A stretch of 64,000 nt of DNA from Variovorax sp. N23 (GCF_025486315.1 NZ_JAOOPY010000015.1:90799-154798); one strand, 5' to 3'. Shown: positions 13,501 through 24,794, numbered from the stretch's first letter. Numbers and translations are program-made. Notes: generated from the letters alone by a model not told the origin.

Positions 13501-14469
13501 GAGACGAACCCCGCCGCCCCCTCGGCCTGGATCTCGACCGGCGCCTCGGCGGGCGGCACGGCGCTGCCGTCGGGGACGGCCACCACGGTGGCGGGCACCG
13601 CCTACACCTACACCCGCAGCGGCACGCCCGACCGCATCGCCTTCGCCTGGAACGGCAGCGGCCATGCCGGCCTCGACTTCGGCGACGTGCCACCGAACAC
13701 CTTCGCCGCCGACGGCGCCAGGACCGGCCTGCCGGGCAGCACCGTGAGTTACCCGCACACCTTCATGGCGCAGACCCGGGGCGTGGTGCGCTTCGGCATC
13801 CCCGACGAGGTCGCCACGCCGACGCTGGCGGGCTGGAGCGGCACGGTCTTCGCGGACCCCGGGTGTACCGGGGCGCTGCAGGCGGGCGCCCAGAAGCTCT
13901 ACCCGCCCTCGATGCCCGTCTATGTCTCGGCGGGCGAGAGCGTGTGCATCGTGATGCAGGAATTCATTCCCGCCACCGCGATGAACGGCTACAGCGACGA
14001 CGCCACCGTGCAGGCCCGCTTCGACTTCGCCAGCGCAGCACCGGGGCTGAATGCCACCTACACGGTGCACGACATCACCACCGTCTCCGACAGCGTGCTC
14101 GCGCTGAAGAAGGAGGTGCGCAACGTCACGCAGGGCGGCAGCTTCGGCATCAACAACCAGGCGAAGTCGGGCGAAACCCTGGAATACCGCATCACCTACA
14201 CGAACAACGGCGTGTCGCCCATCGGCACCCTGAGCGTGAACGACACCACGCCCAGCTACACCCGCTTCGGCAGTGCGCAGGCCGACAGCACGCCGGCCAC
14301 GCTGACCGCCTGCCAGAAAACCACGCCGGCGAACCCGGCGCCGGGGCCGACGGTGGCATGCGCCACGGCGCAGCCCGCAGGCGGCACGGGGGCGCTGAGC
14401 TGGCACTTCACGGGGGTGCTTTCGCCCGGCGCTTCGGGCGCGGTGCTGTTCACCGTGGTGGTGGATTGA
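7559..14469 (+). CDS. Giant DUF11/Calx-beta/Big-1 repeat surface protein (frameshifted)
   Basis: About 2300 residues once joined. It starts at ATG 7559, overlapping the previous stop (ATGA), with a 40-residue signal peptide ending ALPAHA. Order: an N-terminal beta-sandwich (residues 42-250), a Calx-beta domain (about 255-385, closing with ILDND), then many modules each closing with a CTFTNT-like strand (at least seven), two Big-1-like repeats (nt 10622-11311), a carbohydrate-binding-like sandwich (nt 11680-12230), an SdrD-B-like module and a last DUF11 module. The first frame runs into a stop at 13393 after GRVFNDNGVGAG. The other frame continues as GTANDGRFNGGEAG..., restored by a sixth G in the run 13321-13325. 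No barrel or sortase signal is seen. It is probably exported together with the preceding barrel protein; the role in adhesion is inferred. Confidence 0.8.
10622..11311 (+). repeat. Tandem Big-1-like domain repeat inside the surface gene
   Basis: Two copies with a period of 354 bp (118 residues). The first begins QSGVRTVTDNQLADGGAQDV and the second SGLRVVTDNALANGAAQDV; both continue with A.VSF..T.(N/D)VAF.GGAVGAAG.CTT and end with a Tyr-containing strand. The form is that of the bacterial Ig-like group 1 (invasin/intimin) domain, so the pair is an internal duplication. Confidence 0.75.
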
Positions 14470-14542
14470 GGGAGCGTGAACCGGGAAACGTCTGCGCGGC
14501 CGTCGGTCGACGGCGCACGGCGCTTCTCTCCGGCATGCGCCG

Positions 14543-15073
14543 CTAGCCGATGGTGGCGAGCAGCAGGGCCTGCATCATGAATCGGCGGTTGTCGGACTCG
14601 GCGGCGGCATCCGGCACGACGGCATCGGCCGGCGCGAGATCCCGGGCCAGCGCCAGCGCAGGGTGGCTGCCGTCGGCAAGGCCGCGGTAGACCGGCACGC
14701 CCGCATGGGTTGCCAATTCGGCCGCGGTGGCCGGCGCCGTGGTGCCGACGTCGATGGCGTCGTACATGCGCCCCAGCATGCGGGCGATGCGGGCGCACTC
14801 GCCGACCGTCGGCGGTGGCTCGCCGAGGCTGACCCGCGCCACGCGCACCCCGAGGTCGGCCGCGGCGTCGTGCAGCACCGACACGGTGGCGCCGCTCGCC
14901 GGCTGAAGCACGGCCAGGTTCTTGCCCTGAAGCAGCGGCGGCGCCGGATGGCCGGCGACCGAAGCCGCCTTGAGTCGGCTGGCGAGATCGAGCAGCTCTT
15001 TCGCGCCGGCTGCGTTCAGCAAGGTGTCGGACGCGAGGGCGCGCAGGGCGGGAGACGGTGGATGCGAAGTCAC
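14543..15073 (-). CDS. Orphan N-terminal domain of the ornithine carbamoyltransferase fold, probably non-catalytic
   Basis: 176 residues from GTG 15073. It aligns by eye with the carbamoyl-phosphate-binding half of ornithine carbamoyltransferase: LLDLASRLKAA...LLQGKNLAVL corresponds to the start of strand 1, and ARMLGRMYDAID is nearly the family motif ARVLGRMYDGI. The hallmark S-T-R-T-R loop is replaced by ASGAT, so the arginines that bind carbamoyl phosphate are missing, and the whole ornithine-binding second domain is absent. It therefore probably does not catalyse the OTC reaction; a regulatory or scaffolding role is possible. An Fnr-type palindrome lies 35 bases upstream and there is no Shine-Dalgarno sequence. 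It is divergent from the Crp/Fnr gene. The start codon is uncertain because the frame stays open to 15268. Confidence 0.7.
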   Translation of the reverse strand: MTSHPPSPALRALASDTLLNAAGAKELLDLASRLKAASVAGHPAPPLLQGKNLAVLQPASGATVSVLHDAAADLGVRVARVSLGEPPPTVGECARIARMLGRMYDAIDVGTTAPATAAELATHAGVPVYRGLADGSHPALALARDLAPADAVVPDAAAESDNRRFMMQALLLATIG

Positions 15074-15107
15074 GGCTGCGAGGGTACGGATGCCTGCGGC
15101 CGCCGGG

Positions 15108-15121
15108 TTGACGCCCGTCAA
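15108..15121 (-). promoter_or_regulatory. Fnr/Crp-type palindrome upstream of the OTC-like gene
   Basis: TTGAC-GCCC-GTCAA is a perfect palindrome with the spacing of Fnr/Anr/Dnr boxes (TTGAT-N4-ATCAA). The centre is 41.5 bases from the GTG at 15073, with CGTACCCT in between as a possible -10. This is the class II activator distance if transcription starts at the GTG itself. Confidence 0.7.
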
Positions 15122-15279
15122 GGCGGCGTCATCGCGGATGGTGTCGGTGCGGCGCCGGAGGTTTAGGACACGATTCGGACATAAAACTTCAACCACTGTT
15201 ACCGACTCGGCGGCCCCGTTGTCGGTCGTGTTGCATTGTCTTCGTACGCTCCTCCCATCGACCCGCACCGGAGCCCACC

Positions 15280-16011
15280 ATGCACGCAGACACCCCCCGC
15301 CGCACCGCCGCAGACCAACCCGCCCAGCGCATCGCCACGATGCTGCAACTGCTGCAGGACGCGCTGCCGTTGCAGAAGCGCCTGGTGCACGCCGGCGACG
15401 TGGTCTGCCAGGTCGGCCAGCCCTTCCAATGCCTCTATGTCGTCAATGCCGGCTTCTTCAAGATGGTCAACCTGTCGGACGAGGGGCGCGAGCAGGTCGT
15501 CGGCCTGCACTTCCGTGGCGACTGGCTCGGGCTGGACGGCATCGCCACCGGCCGCTACGGCTGCGACGCCGTGGCCATGGACACCGGCGAGGTCTGGGCG
15601 ATCCCGTACGACACGCTGATCGAAGCCAGCATCCGGACGCCGGCACTGCTGGGCGCGCTGCACCAGGCCATGAGCCGCGAACTGGCGCGCGACCATGACT
15701 CGATGGCGTCGCTGTGCACGCTGCCGGCCGATGCCCGCGTCGCGGGCTTCCTGCGGTACTGGGCCGATGCCGTGTCGCAGCGCGGCCTGCGCGCCGACGA
15801 GATCACGCTGCGCATGACGCGCGCCGAGATCGGTAACTACCTGGGCATGACCCTCGAGACGGTCAGCCGGGCGCTGTCGCGCATGGCGCGCGGCGACGTG
15901 ATCCGCTTCAAGGAAAAGGGCCGGCGCGACATCCAGATCCCGAAGGTCGAGGCGCTGACCACCTTCATGCAGCAGGCCAGAACACCGTCGGCAGCGCTCG
16001 CGCTGCACTGA
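15280..16011 (+). CDS. Crp/Fnr-family transcriptional regulator
   Basis: 243 residues from ATG 15280, with GGAG about 7 bases upstream. The N-terminal two thirds is a cyclic-nucleotide-binding-type beta-roll (GDVVCQVGQPFQCLYVVNAG). The C-terminal winged helix has TRAEIGNYLGMTLETVSRAL as its recognition region. The E-x-x-S-R residues match the Fnr subgroup that reads TTGAT-type half-sites, which fits the palindromes near neighbouring genes. The N-terminal cysteine cluster that holds the 4Fe-4S cluster in E. coli Fnr is absent; the cysteines visible are C43, C51, C95 and one in SLCTLP. How it senses is therefore open. It lies divergent to the OTC-like gene and convergent to the SDR gene, 25 bases away. 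Confidence 0.85.
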   Translation: MHADTPRRTAADQPAQRIATMLQLLQDALPLQKRLVHAGDVVCQVGQPFQCLYVVNAGFFKMVNLSDEGREQVVGLHFRGDWLGLDGIATGRYGCDAVAMDTGEVWAIPYDTLIEASIRTPALLGALHQAMSRELARDHDSMASLCTLPADARVAGFLRYWADAVSQRGLRADEITLRMTRAEIGNYLGMTLETVSRALSRMARGDVIRFKEKGRRDIQIPKVEALTTFMQQARTPSAALALH

Positions 16012-16036
16012 AAGTCGGCGGCCGTTGCGCCGTGTT

Positions 16037-16930
16037 TCAGGTGGTGGCGCGGCCGTGGGTGCGGCCCGACTTGCCTGGCTGGTAGAGCGCGCCTTCGGAC
16101 GCCTGCGCCGGCCGCTCGCCGGATTGCGGGCCGGCTGGCCGCGCGGCCTTCCTGTCGCCCAGCGGCGGCATCCACGGTGTCTCTGCCGTCCCCACGCACG
16201 GCCCCGCGCAGAGCTTCAGGTCGCCGCCGCCCTCGGTCGCGGCACGCAGGATGGCGTCGGCCACCTCCATCGGATCGAGCATCGGCGTGGGCCGCATCGG
16301 CGCCACCCCGAGGTAGTTGGCGGCGTGCTCCGCGTGGGGCGTGTTCATCGCCGCTGGCTGGATCAGCGTGACGCTCACCGGGCGTTGGTCGACGCCCTCG
16401 ATCTCGACCCGCAGCGTGTCGGTGAAGCTCTTGACCGCCAGCTTCGAGCAGGCGTACATGCCCTGCAGCGGCATCGGCGCTTCGCAGGCCTCGCTGCCCA
16501 CGTTGATCAACGCGCCGCCCTGGCGCTTCAGGTAGGGAAGCGCCGCCAGCGAACCGTTCACGACGCCCCAGAAGTTCGTCTCGAAGAGCCGGCGGCTGTC
16601 GTCTTCGGTCACGGTGTCGAGCCGTCCGTAGATGGACACGCCGGCATTGTTGATCCAGGTGTCGATGCGGCCGAAGGCCTGGATGGCCGCCTGCGCGGCG
16701 GCTTCGAGCTGCTCGCGCGATGCGACGTCCGCCGGCACGGCGATCGACAGGCCGCCCGCATCGTCGATGTCGCGGGAGGCCTGGTACAGAACATCGCCGC
16801 TGCGTGCAACGAGCACCACCCGGGCGCCCCATGCGGCCGCCAGCCGGGCGGTGCACAGGCCGATACCGCTGGAGGCACCGGTGATGACGACGACCTGCTG
16901 GTCGAGCGGTAGAAGAGACGAAGCGCTCAT
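16037..16930 (-). CDS. Short-chain dehydrogenase/reductase (SDR)
   Basis: 297 residues. Classical SDR features: nucleotide-binding TGASSGIG at residues 18-25, NNAG near 93, a serine in INVGSEA and the catalytic YACSK further on. A C-terminal tail of about 40 residues, rich in Pro, Gly, Arg and Ala, follows the usual fold. The substrate cannot be told. The upstream region has no Shine-Dalgarno sequence, and an Fnr-type palindrome ends only 15 bases before the ATG, so the gene is probably redox controlled, either repressed or transcribed with almost no leader. Confidence 0.85.
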   Translation of the reverse strand: MSASSLLPLDQQVVVITGASSGIGLCTARLAAAWGARVVLVARSGDVLYQASRDIDDAGGLSIAVPADVASREQLEAAAQAAIQAFGRIDTWINNAGVSIYGRLDTVTEDDSRRLFETNFWGVVNGSLAALPYLKRQGGALINVGSEACEAPMPLQGMYACSKLAVKSFTDTLRVEIEGVDQRPVSVTLIQPAAMNTPHAEHAANYLGVAPMRPTPMLDPMEVADAILRAATEGGGDLKLCAGPCVGTAETPWMPPLGDRKAARPAGPQSGERPAQASEGALYQPGKSGRTHGRATT

Positions 16931-16945
16931 GCAGCAGAGAGGGAG

Positions 16946-16959
16946 TTGACGTTTGTCAA
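16946..16959 (-). promoter_or_regulatory. Fnr/Crp-type palindrome upstream of the SDR gene
   Basis: TTGAC-GTTT-GTCAA has the same arms and spacing as the sites at 15108 and 26082. It starts 15 bases upstream of the SDR start codon, closer than a class II activator would sit for a normal leader, so repression or an unusual start is possible. Confidence 0.65.
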
Positions 16960-17010
16960 CTTTTTACCACCCTTCGGTGTCCCTGTTGGGAACAGCGGCG
17001 TATGCCGGGG

Positions 17011-17040
17011 AAAAAGCCGCGAACTCGTCCTACGTCGGCT

Positions 17041-17041
<1 letters not shown>
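17011..17041 (-). terminator. Possible terminator after nadE
   Basis: On the minus strand AAGCCG (17041-17036) can pair with CGGCTT (17019-17014), followed by a short T run. The stem is only 6 bp with a 16-base loop, so this is a weak candidate. It coincides with the end of nadE. Confidence 0.35.
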
Positions 17042-19157
<2,116 letters not shown>

Positions 19158-19161
<4 letters not shown>

Positions 19162-21536
19162 TGCGGTGGCGGGTCACGCGCGGGGTCGTCCGCGGTGTGC
19201 AAGGCGGCCGTGCGGTACAGGTCGACCGCCCACCACGTCGGCAGGAGCGTGCGCACCTCGGGGCGGGCGAAGCGATCGTCCAGCAGGTAGAGCACACCGG
19301 CATCGCGCTCGGTGCGGATCACGCGGCCGGCCGCCTGCACCACCTTGCGCAGGCCGGGGTAGAGGTAGGTGTAGTCGTAGCCCCGCGCGTCGCCGAAGCG
19401 GGCGTCGAGGCGCTCGCGCATCACCTCGTTCATCGCATCGTGCTGCGGCAGGCCGAGGCTGGCGATGAAGGCGCCGATCAGCCGGTCGCCCGGCAGATCG
19501 ATGCCCTCGCCGAAGGCGCCGCCCAGCACCGCGAAACCCACGCCCCGGCCGCCGGCGCGAAAGCGCGCCACGAAGGCCTCGCGCTCGGCCTCGCGCATGC
19601 CGGTCGACTGGGTCCAGCTCGGCACCTCGGGGTGCTCGCGCACGAAGCGCGCATGCGCCTGCTCGAGGAAGTCGAAGCTGCTGAAGAAGGCGAGGTAGTT
19701 GCCGGGCCGACGCCGGTAGGTCTGGCCGATCAGCGCCGTGACCTGCGGCAGGGAATGCGGACGGTCGCGGTAGCGCGTCGAGACATCGGTGACGATGCGC
19801 ACGTCGAGCTGGTGCGCGTGGAACGGTGATGCCACGTCGACCTCGGCCGTGTCCTGCGGCAGCCCCAGCATGTCGCGGTAGAAGGCGAAGGGCGCGAGCG
19901 TGCCGGAGAAGCACGCCGTGGTCATCGACGCCGCGAAGCGCGCCCGCAGGAAGGGCGCCGGCACCAGGTTGCGGATCGCCAGGCGCCCCGCCGTGTCGGT
20001 GGTCGGCCGCATGCTCTCGAAGACGGAGTGATCGGCCAAGGCATCGGCCAGCCGCGAGAAGTGCAGGGCGTCGAAGAAGAAGCGCTGCAGCGGGCCGTGC
20101 GCGGTCTCGGGCGCCTCTGCGAAATGCTCGGCCAGCACGGCGACCGCGTCCTGCAGCGCCGGGTGCAGGCGCTCGGGCACCGCGCCGTGCGCGAGGTAGG
20201 TGTCGGCCTGGTCGCGTTGCAGCGCGCGCCACTCGCGGCGCAGTCGGTCGAGGGCCGGGCGCACGCCGGCAGGCGCCACGCCGCGGGCCTGGTCGAGCGC
20301 GGCCGGGTCGAGCGGGGCCGAGTACATGCCGCGCGCGCGTTCGAGCAGGTTGTGCGCCTCGTCGACCAGCACCGCCACCTGCCATTCCTCCTGCTTCGCC
20401 AGCGCATAGAGGAAGGCGCTGCTGTCGAACCAGTAGTTGTAGTCGGCCACCACCACGTCGCTCCAGCGCACCATCTCCTGGGCGAGGAAGTAGGGGCACA
20501 CGGTGTGGGCGAGCGCGACGCGGCGCAGCGTCGCGGTGTCCAGCCGTGGCTGGCCGACCGCCTCGGCGCGCGCCGCGGGCAGGCGGTCGTAGAAGCCGCG
20601 CGCGAGCGGGCAGGCGTCGCCGTGGCAGGCGCGCCCGGGGTGCTCGCAGACCTTGTCGCGCGCGGTGAGTTCGAGCACGCGCAATGAGGCCGCCGCCCGC
20701 GCACTCAGGCCGATGCCTTCCAGTGCGATCGCGCGGCCCGAGGTCTTGGCGGTGAGAAAGAAGAGCTTGTCGGTGCCTTGCTGGACCCAGCCGCGCAGCA
20801 GCGGAAAGGTGGTGGCGACCGTCTTGCCTATGCCCGTGGGTGCCTGCGCGATCAGGCAGCGCCGTGTCGATGCGGCGCGGTACACGCCCTCGGCCAGTTC
20901 GCGCTGACCGGCGCGAAAGCCGGCGTGCGGGAAGTCGAGCGCGTCGAGCTGCCTGGCCAGCACGGCGCGGTGCTCGGCTTCCTGGCGTGCCCACCCCATG
21001 TAGCGGCGGCAGAGGGTCTCGAAGTGCGCGCGCAGCGCGTCGGCGTCGCAGTGTTCCTCGAGCACCGTCTCTTCGCCGCTGGCGATGTCGAGGTAGACCA
21101 GCGCCACATCGACGGCGGGCAACGCCCGCGCGCGGCAGAGCATCCAGCCATAGGTCTTCGCCTGGGCCCAGTGCAGCGCGCGGTGGTGGGTGCGGATGGC
21201 GGCGAACTCGCCGCGGAAGGTCTTGATCTCCTCCACGCGCAGCCGTTCGGCGTCGAAGCCGTCCGCCCGGCCACGCACGCGCAGGCCTTCGAATTCGAGG
21301 GACAACGAGACCTCGCGCTCGTAGTCCGCGTCGCGCCGCGCCTGCACCAGCAGATGCCCGGCCACGCCTTCCTGCGCGCTCGGCGCCGGGACGAAGCGGA
21401 AGTCCAGGTCACCGGCCTTGGCGCCGAAGGCGCAGAGCGCGCGCACAGACACCGGCTGCAGCGGGGCGGCGTCGGTGTCGGCGGGTGCATCGGAGGTCAC
21501 TGGATGAATATACAGCCCGATGGGCCAACCGGCCAC
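19158..21536 (-). CDS. XPD/DinG-like Fe-S DNA helicase with N-terminal nuclease-like domain
   Basis: 792 residues from GTG 21536 (a second GTG at 21500 is also possible). The first 200 residues contain D...VEEIKT, the D/E-x-K core of PD-(D/E)xK nucleases of the Cas4/RecB type. Walker A (APTGIGKT) follows at about 235, four cysteines in the region C-x6-C-x4-C...CPYF typical of the XPD/DinG Fe-S cluster, the DEAH box (VDEAHNLLE) near 390, and C-terminal helicase motifs including GEGIDLPGDRLIG and a QAAGRVIRT motif VI. It probably unwinds DNA 5' to 3' with a flap-trimming activity. It is coupled to nadE by ATGA and starts 42 bases after the kinase gene. Confidence 0.85.
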
Positions 21537-21578
21537 CGCGCCCGCCGAGCCGTACGGACTGCGCCCTGGGGACCGCGC

Positions 21579-23594
21579 TCAGCGTGCCGCGTGCAGCACA
21601 CGCACCATCGCGCGTTCCAGTGCCTCGCGGGTGTACGGCTTCTGCAGCAGCTCGCGCCCCGCCGATGTGTCGGCCAGTTCCTGCGAAAAGCCCGACATCA
21701 GCAGCATCGGCAGCTGCGGCCGCCGGTGCTCGACGTGCTGGGCGAGTTCGGTGCCGCGCAGGCCGGAGCCGAGGGAGATGTCGCTCAGCAGCAGGTCGAA
21801 GGCGGTGTCGGCGTCGAGCACCTCGATCGCGGCTTCTGCGTTGGCGCAGGGCGTGACCGTGCAGCCCATCGCTGCGAGGAACTGCTGCGCGACCTGCCTG
21901 ACTTCGGCATCGTCTTCGACCAGCAGCACCCGCAGCCCGGGGGGCAACCGGCCGCCCGCGTCGGTCTCGGGTCCGTCGATGTCGTCCTCGTCGCCCAGTT
22001 GCGGCAGATAGAGCGTGATGGCCGTGCCGACGCCCAGCGTGCTGCGCAGGCCGATCGCGCCGCGCGACTGCTTGGCGAAGCCGTAGACCGTCGACAGGCC
22101 GAGGCCGGTGCCGCGGCCGACTTCCTTGGTGGTGAAGAAGGGCTCGAAGGCATGTTCCTGCACCGCTTCGGACATCCCGGTGCCGGTGTCGGCGACGGTG
22201 ATCGCGACGTAGCCGCTCTTCGGGCGTTCGGTGGCTTCGGCGAGCAGTTCGGGTGGCAGTGCCGGCACGCTGCGGCAGGTGAAGGCCAGCGTGCCGCCCT
22301 GGGGCATGGCATCGCGCGCGTTGATGGCGATGTTGAGCAGGGCGGATTCGAGCTGCACCGGGTCGGCCAGGCACAGCGCCTCGTCGGTGTCCAGCGCGAT
22401 CGCGATGCGCTGGTCCAGCGTGCGGCGAAGCATGTCGCCCAGCGAGTGCAGCAGGGCGGCGGCGTCGATCACCGTCGGCTGCAGCACCTGGCGGCGCGAG
22501 AAGGCGAGCAGCTTGCCGGTGAGTTCGGCGCCGCGGCGCGCGGCGCGCGTGGCCGCACCGAGGAGCTGCTGCGCCATCGGCTCGGCGACGTAGCCGGGCA
22601 TCTCTTCCAGCACCTGCAGGTTGCCGGAGATCACCGTCAGCAGGTTGTTGAAGTCGTGCGCGATGCCGCCCGTGAGCTGGCCCACGGTTTCCAGTCGTTG
22701 GGCATGGTTGAGAGCCTCTTCGCTTTTCTCACGCTGCAGCAGTGTCGCCAGCAGGCTGGCGAGCGAATCGAGGAAGCGCAGTTCGTCGTCGCCCAGGCGC
22801 TGCAGCGATGCGCAGCGCACCGCCAGTGCGCCGATGGTCCGGCCGCGATCCGACAGCGGGACGGCCAGGAGATGGCCGGCGTCGGCGGCGCACGAAGGCG
22901 AAGGGCTCGACCGTGCGGAGTCGCCGGTGGTGACCACGCGGGTGGCGAGTTCGAGCACATCCCGGGGCACGTTTGGGCCGGCGAACTTGTTCGCCGTGAG
23001 CCCGATACCGGCAGCGAGGCGAAAGCTTAGCCCGTCGGGCTCGAGCAGCAGCACCAGCGCGGCATCGGCCCCGAGCGCTTCGGCGGCCATGGCCGGCACC
23101 TGCGCGAGCAGCGCCTGGGTGTCGCGCGCGTCGACGGCGAGTCGACCGAAGTGCGCGAGGTGTTCCGCATAGCGCGCACGTTGCAGCGCCTGCTGCACGC
23201 GCGGGTAGCTGCCGACATCGCGAATGGCGGCCACCACGTAGGGCAGCCCGTGGTCGTGCAGGGGGCTCAGGGCGATCTCGACGCGCACTTCGGAGCCGTC
23301 GCGCCGCCTGGCGACCAGGTCCATCTGGGTGCCCATGGGACGGGAGCGCGGCTGCTCGCCGTAGGCGTGGCGGTAGGCGGCGTGGCGCGGGCGCACCGCG
23401 TCGGGCACGAGCGCCTCGACCGGCAGGCCGATCAGCGCGTCGCCGCTGTAGCCCAGGAGGTCGACGGCAAAGGGGTTCGCCAGGACGATGGTGCCCTCGG
23501 CGTTCACCAGCAGCAGCGCGTCGGGATAGGCCGCGAAGATCGAACGGAAGACCTTGCCGTCCTCGATGTCGAAGCTGAAGGGCTTGTGTTCCAT
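21579..23594 (-). CDS. Hybrid sensor histidine kinase (PAS-GAF-HisKA-HATPase-REC)
   Basis: 671 residues from ATG 23594, 14 bases after the response-regulator stop; the frame is open further upstream but that overlaps the regulator gene. Domains: PAS (about 12-130), GAF-like (about 150-300), dimerisation and phosphoacceptor H in GGIAHDFNNLL, HATPase with INARDAM, ADTGTGM and GLGLSTVYG, and a C-terminal receiver with acidic DD (LLVEDDAEV), phosphoacceptor D (LLSDISLGSG) and K (LQKPY). There are no transmembrane segments, so it is a cytoplasmic sensor; the PAS and GAF domains may bind a small ligand, haem or flavin. It pairs genetically with the preceding OmpR-type regulator. Confidence 0.92.
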   Translation of the reverse strand: MEHKPFSFDIEDGKVFRSIFAAYPDALLLVNAEGTIVLANPFAVDLLGYSGDALIGLPVEALVPDAVRPRHAAYRHAYGEQPRSRPMGTQMDLVARRRDGSEVRVEIALSPLHDHGLPYVVAAIRDVGSYPRVQQALQRARYAEHLAHFGRLAVDARDTQALLAQVPAMAAEALGADAALVLLLEPDGLSFRLAAGIGLTANKFAGPNVPRDVLELATRVVTTGDSARSSPSPSCAADAGHLLAVPLSDRGRTIGALAVRCASLQRLGDDELRFLDSLASLLATLLQREKSEEALNHAQRLETVGQLTGGIAHDFNNLLTVISGNLQVLEEMPGYVAEPMAQQLLGAATRAARRGAELTGKLLAFSRRQVLQPTVIDAAALLHSLGDMLRRTLDQRIAIALDTDEALCLADPVQLESALLNIAINARDAMPQGGTLAFTCRSVPALPPELLAEATERPKSGYVAITVADTGTGMSEAVQEHAFEPFFTTKEVGRGTGLGLSTVYGFAKQSRGAIGLRSTLGVGTAITLYLPQLGDEDDIDGPETDAGGRLPPGLRVLLVEDDAEVRQVAQQFLAAMGCTVTPCANAEAAIEVLDADTAFDLLLSDISLGSGLRGTELAQHVEHRRPQLPMLLMSGFSQELADTSAGRELLQKPYTREALERAMVRVLHAAR

Positions 23595-23608
23595 GCGGGG
23601 GCGGCCGT

Positions 23609-24346
23609 TCAGGCCGTGTCGACCCGTGGTGCGAACAGATAGCCCGCGCCGCGTACCGACTTGATGAGCTGCGGGCTGTCGGCATCGCGCTCGAGCTTGC
23701 GGCGCAACCGTCCGATCTGCACGTCGATGGTCCGGTCGAAGGGACCGCCATCGCGCCCGCGGGTGCGTTCGAGCAGGTAGTCGCGTGAAAGCACCCGGCC
23801 CGGCGCGTCGCTCAGGGTGTGCAGCAGGTCGAACTCGCCGCTCGTGAGCACGACCTCGTGGCCTTGCGGCGCCATCAGCCGCCGTGCCGCGATGTCGAGC
23901 TCCCAGCCCTCGAAGCGCTTCACCGAGGGCGGTGGCGCGGGTGCCACCGCCGCCGCGCTCGCGGGTGTCGGTGCCGGCACGATGCGGCGCAGCACCGCCT
24001 TGATGCGGGCCAGCAGCTCGCGCAAGTCGAAGGGCTTGGTGACGTAGTCGTCCGCGCCCACCTCCAGGCCGACGACCTTGTCGACCGCGTCGCCGCGCCC
24101 GGTCACGATCACGAGGCCGCATTGCCAGTGTTCACGCAGCTGCCGGGCGATGGCGAAGCCGTCCTCCCCGGGCAGCCCCAGGTCGAGCAGCACCAGCACC
24201 GGGGCGTCGCGTGCCATCAGGGCGAGCAGGTCGGGGCCGCGGTGCAGCTGGCTGACGCGAAAGCCGTGGCCCTGCAGGTAGGTCGCCAGCAGCCGGGTGA
24301 TGTCTTCTTCGTCGTCGAGGACGGCCAGATGGAGGAGGGAGGTCAC
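23609..24346 (-). CDS. OmpR-family response regulator
   Basis: 245 residues. The receiver domain has DDEED at the start, phosphoacceptor D in LLDLGLPGEDG and K in VTKPFDLREL. An Ala/Pro linker leads to a C-terminal winged helix with FDRTIDVQIGRLRRKLE and a closing RGAGYLF, the usual trans_reg_C signature. It is the likely output partner of the adjacent hybrid kinase, although the receiver on that kinase implies extra phosphotransfer steps. It begins 44 bases after the DksA-type gene in the same direction, so it may belong to the long uspA transcript. Confidence 0.93.
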   Translation of the reverse strand: MTSLLHLAVLDDEEDITRLLATYLQGHGFRVSQLHRGPDLLALMARDAPVLVLLDLGLPGEDGFAIARQLREHWQCGLVIVTGRGDAVDKVVGLEVGADDYVTKPFDLRELLARIKAVLRRIVPAPTPASAAAVAPAPPPSVKRFEGWELDIAARRLMAPQGHEVVLTSGEFDLLHTLSDAPGRVLSRDYLLERTRGRDGGPFDRTIDVQIGRLRRKLERDADSPQLIKSVRGAGYLFAPRVDTA

Positions 24347-24390
24347 TGCGGCATGTTAGCGCCTGCGCATGACCTTCCGCCACCAGGGAA

Positions 24391-24750
24391 TCAGTGGGGC
24401 GTGTGCGCCTCGAACGCGGTCTGGCAGGCCGCGCAGCGCACGGCCGTGGGCTGCGCGAACAGCCGGGCGCGCGGAATGTCCTCGCCGCAATCGATGCACA
24501 CGCCGTAGTCGCCCGTGCTCATGCGGTGCTCCGCGAGCGCGATATCCCGCACGGTGGCACGGTCGATCGCCGCTTCGGCCATGCGCATGTCGTCGACACG
24601 CTCGGTCTCGGCTTCGTCGGCCCGGTCATGCACCTCGGGGGCGACTTCGGTAGGCACGTCGACCTCGCGGAGTTCGTCGAGGGCCTGACGGCGCATCGCT
24701 TCGAGCTGACCGGCGAGGCTGACGAGGTCGGAGGGGCTGAGGTGCTTCAT
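24391..24750 (-). CDS. DksA/TraR-type C4 zinc-finger protein
   Basis: 119 residues from ATG 24750, with AGGA 8 bases upstream. An alpha-helical N-terminal half rich in Glu and Arg precedes a four-cysteine zinc finger, CIDCGEDIP...AVRCAACQ, as in DksA/TraR proteins that bind the RNA polymerase secondary channel. The coiled-coil tip is shorter than in DksA itself, so TraR-like or dksA-paralogue regulation is more likely than the full ppGpp cofactor role. It sits in the uspA/BON stress operon with 44-base gaps on both sides. Confidence 0.85.
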   Translation of the reverse strand: MKHLSPSDLVSLAGQLEAMRRQALDELREVDVPTEVAPEVHDRADEAETERVDDMRMAEAAIDRATVRDIALAEHRMSTGDYGVCIDCGEDIPRARLFAQPTAVRCAACQTAFEAHTPH

Positions 24751-24794
24751 GGTGCAGTTCCTGAATGACGGGGCGGGGGCGGCGGGCGCGGCCG

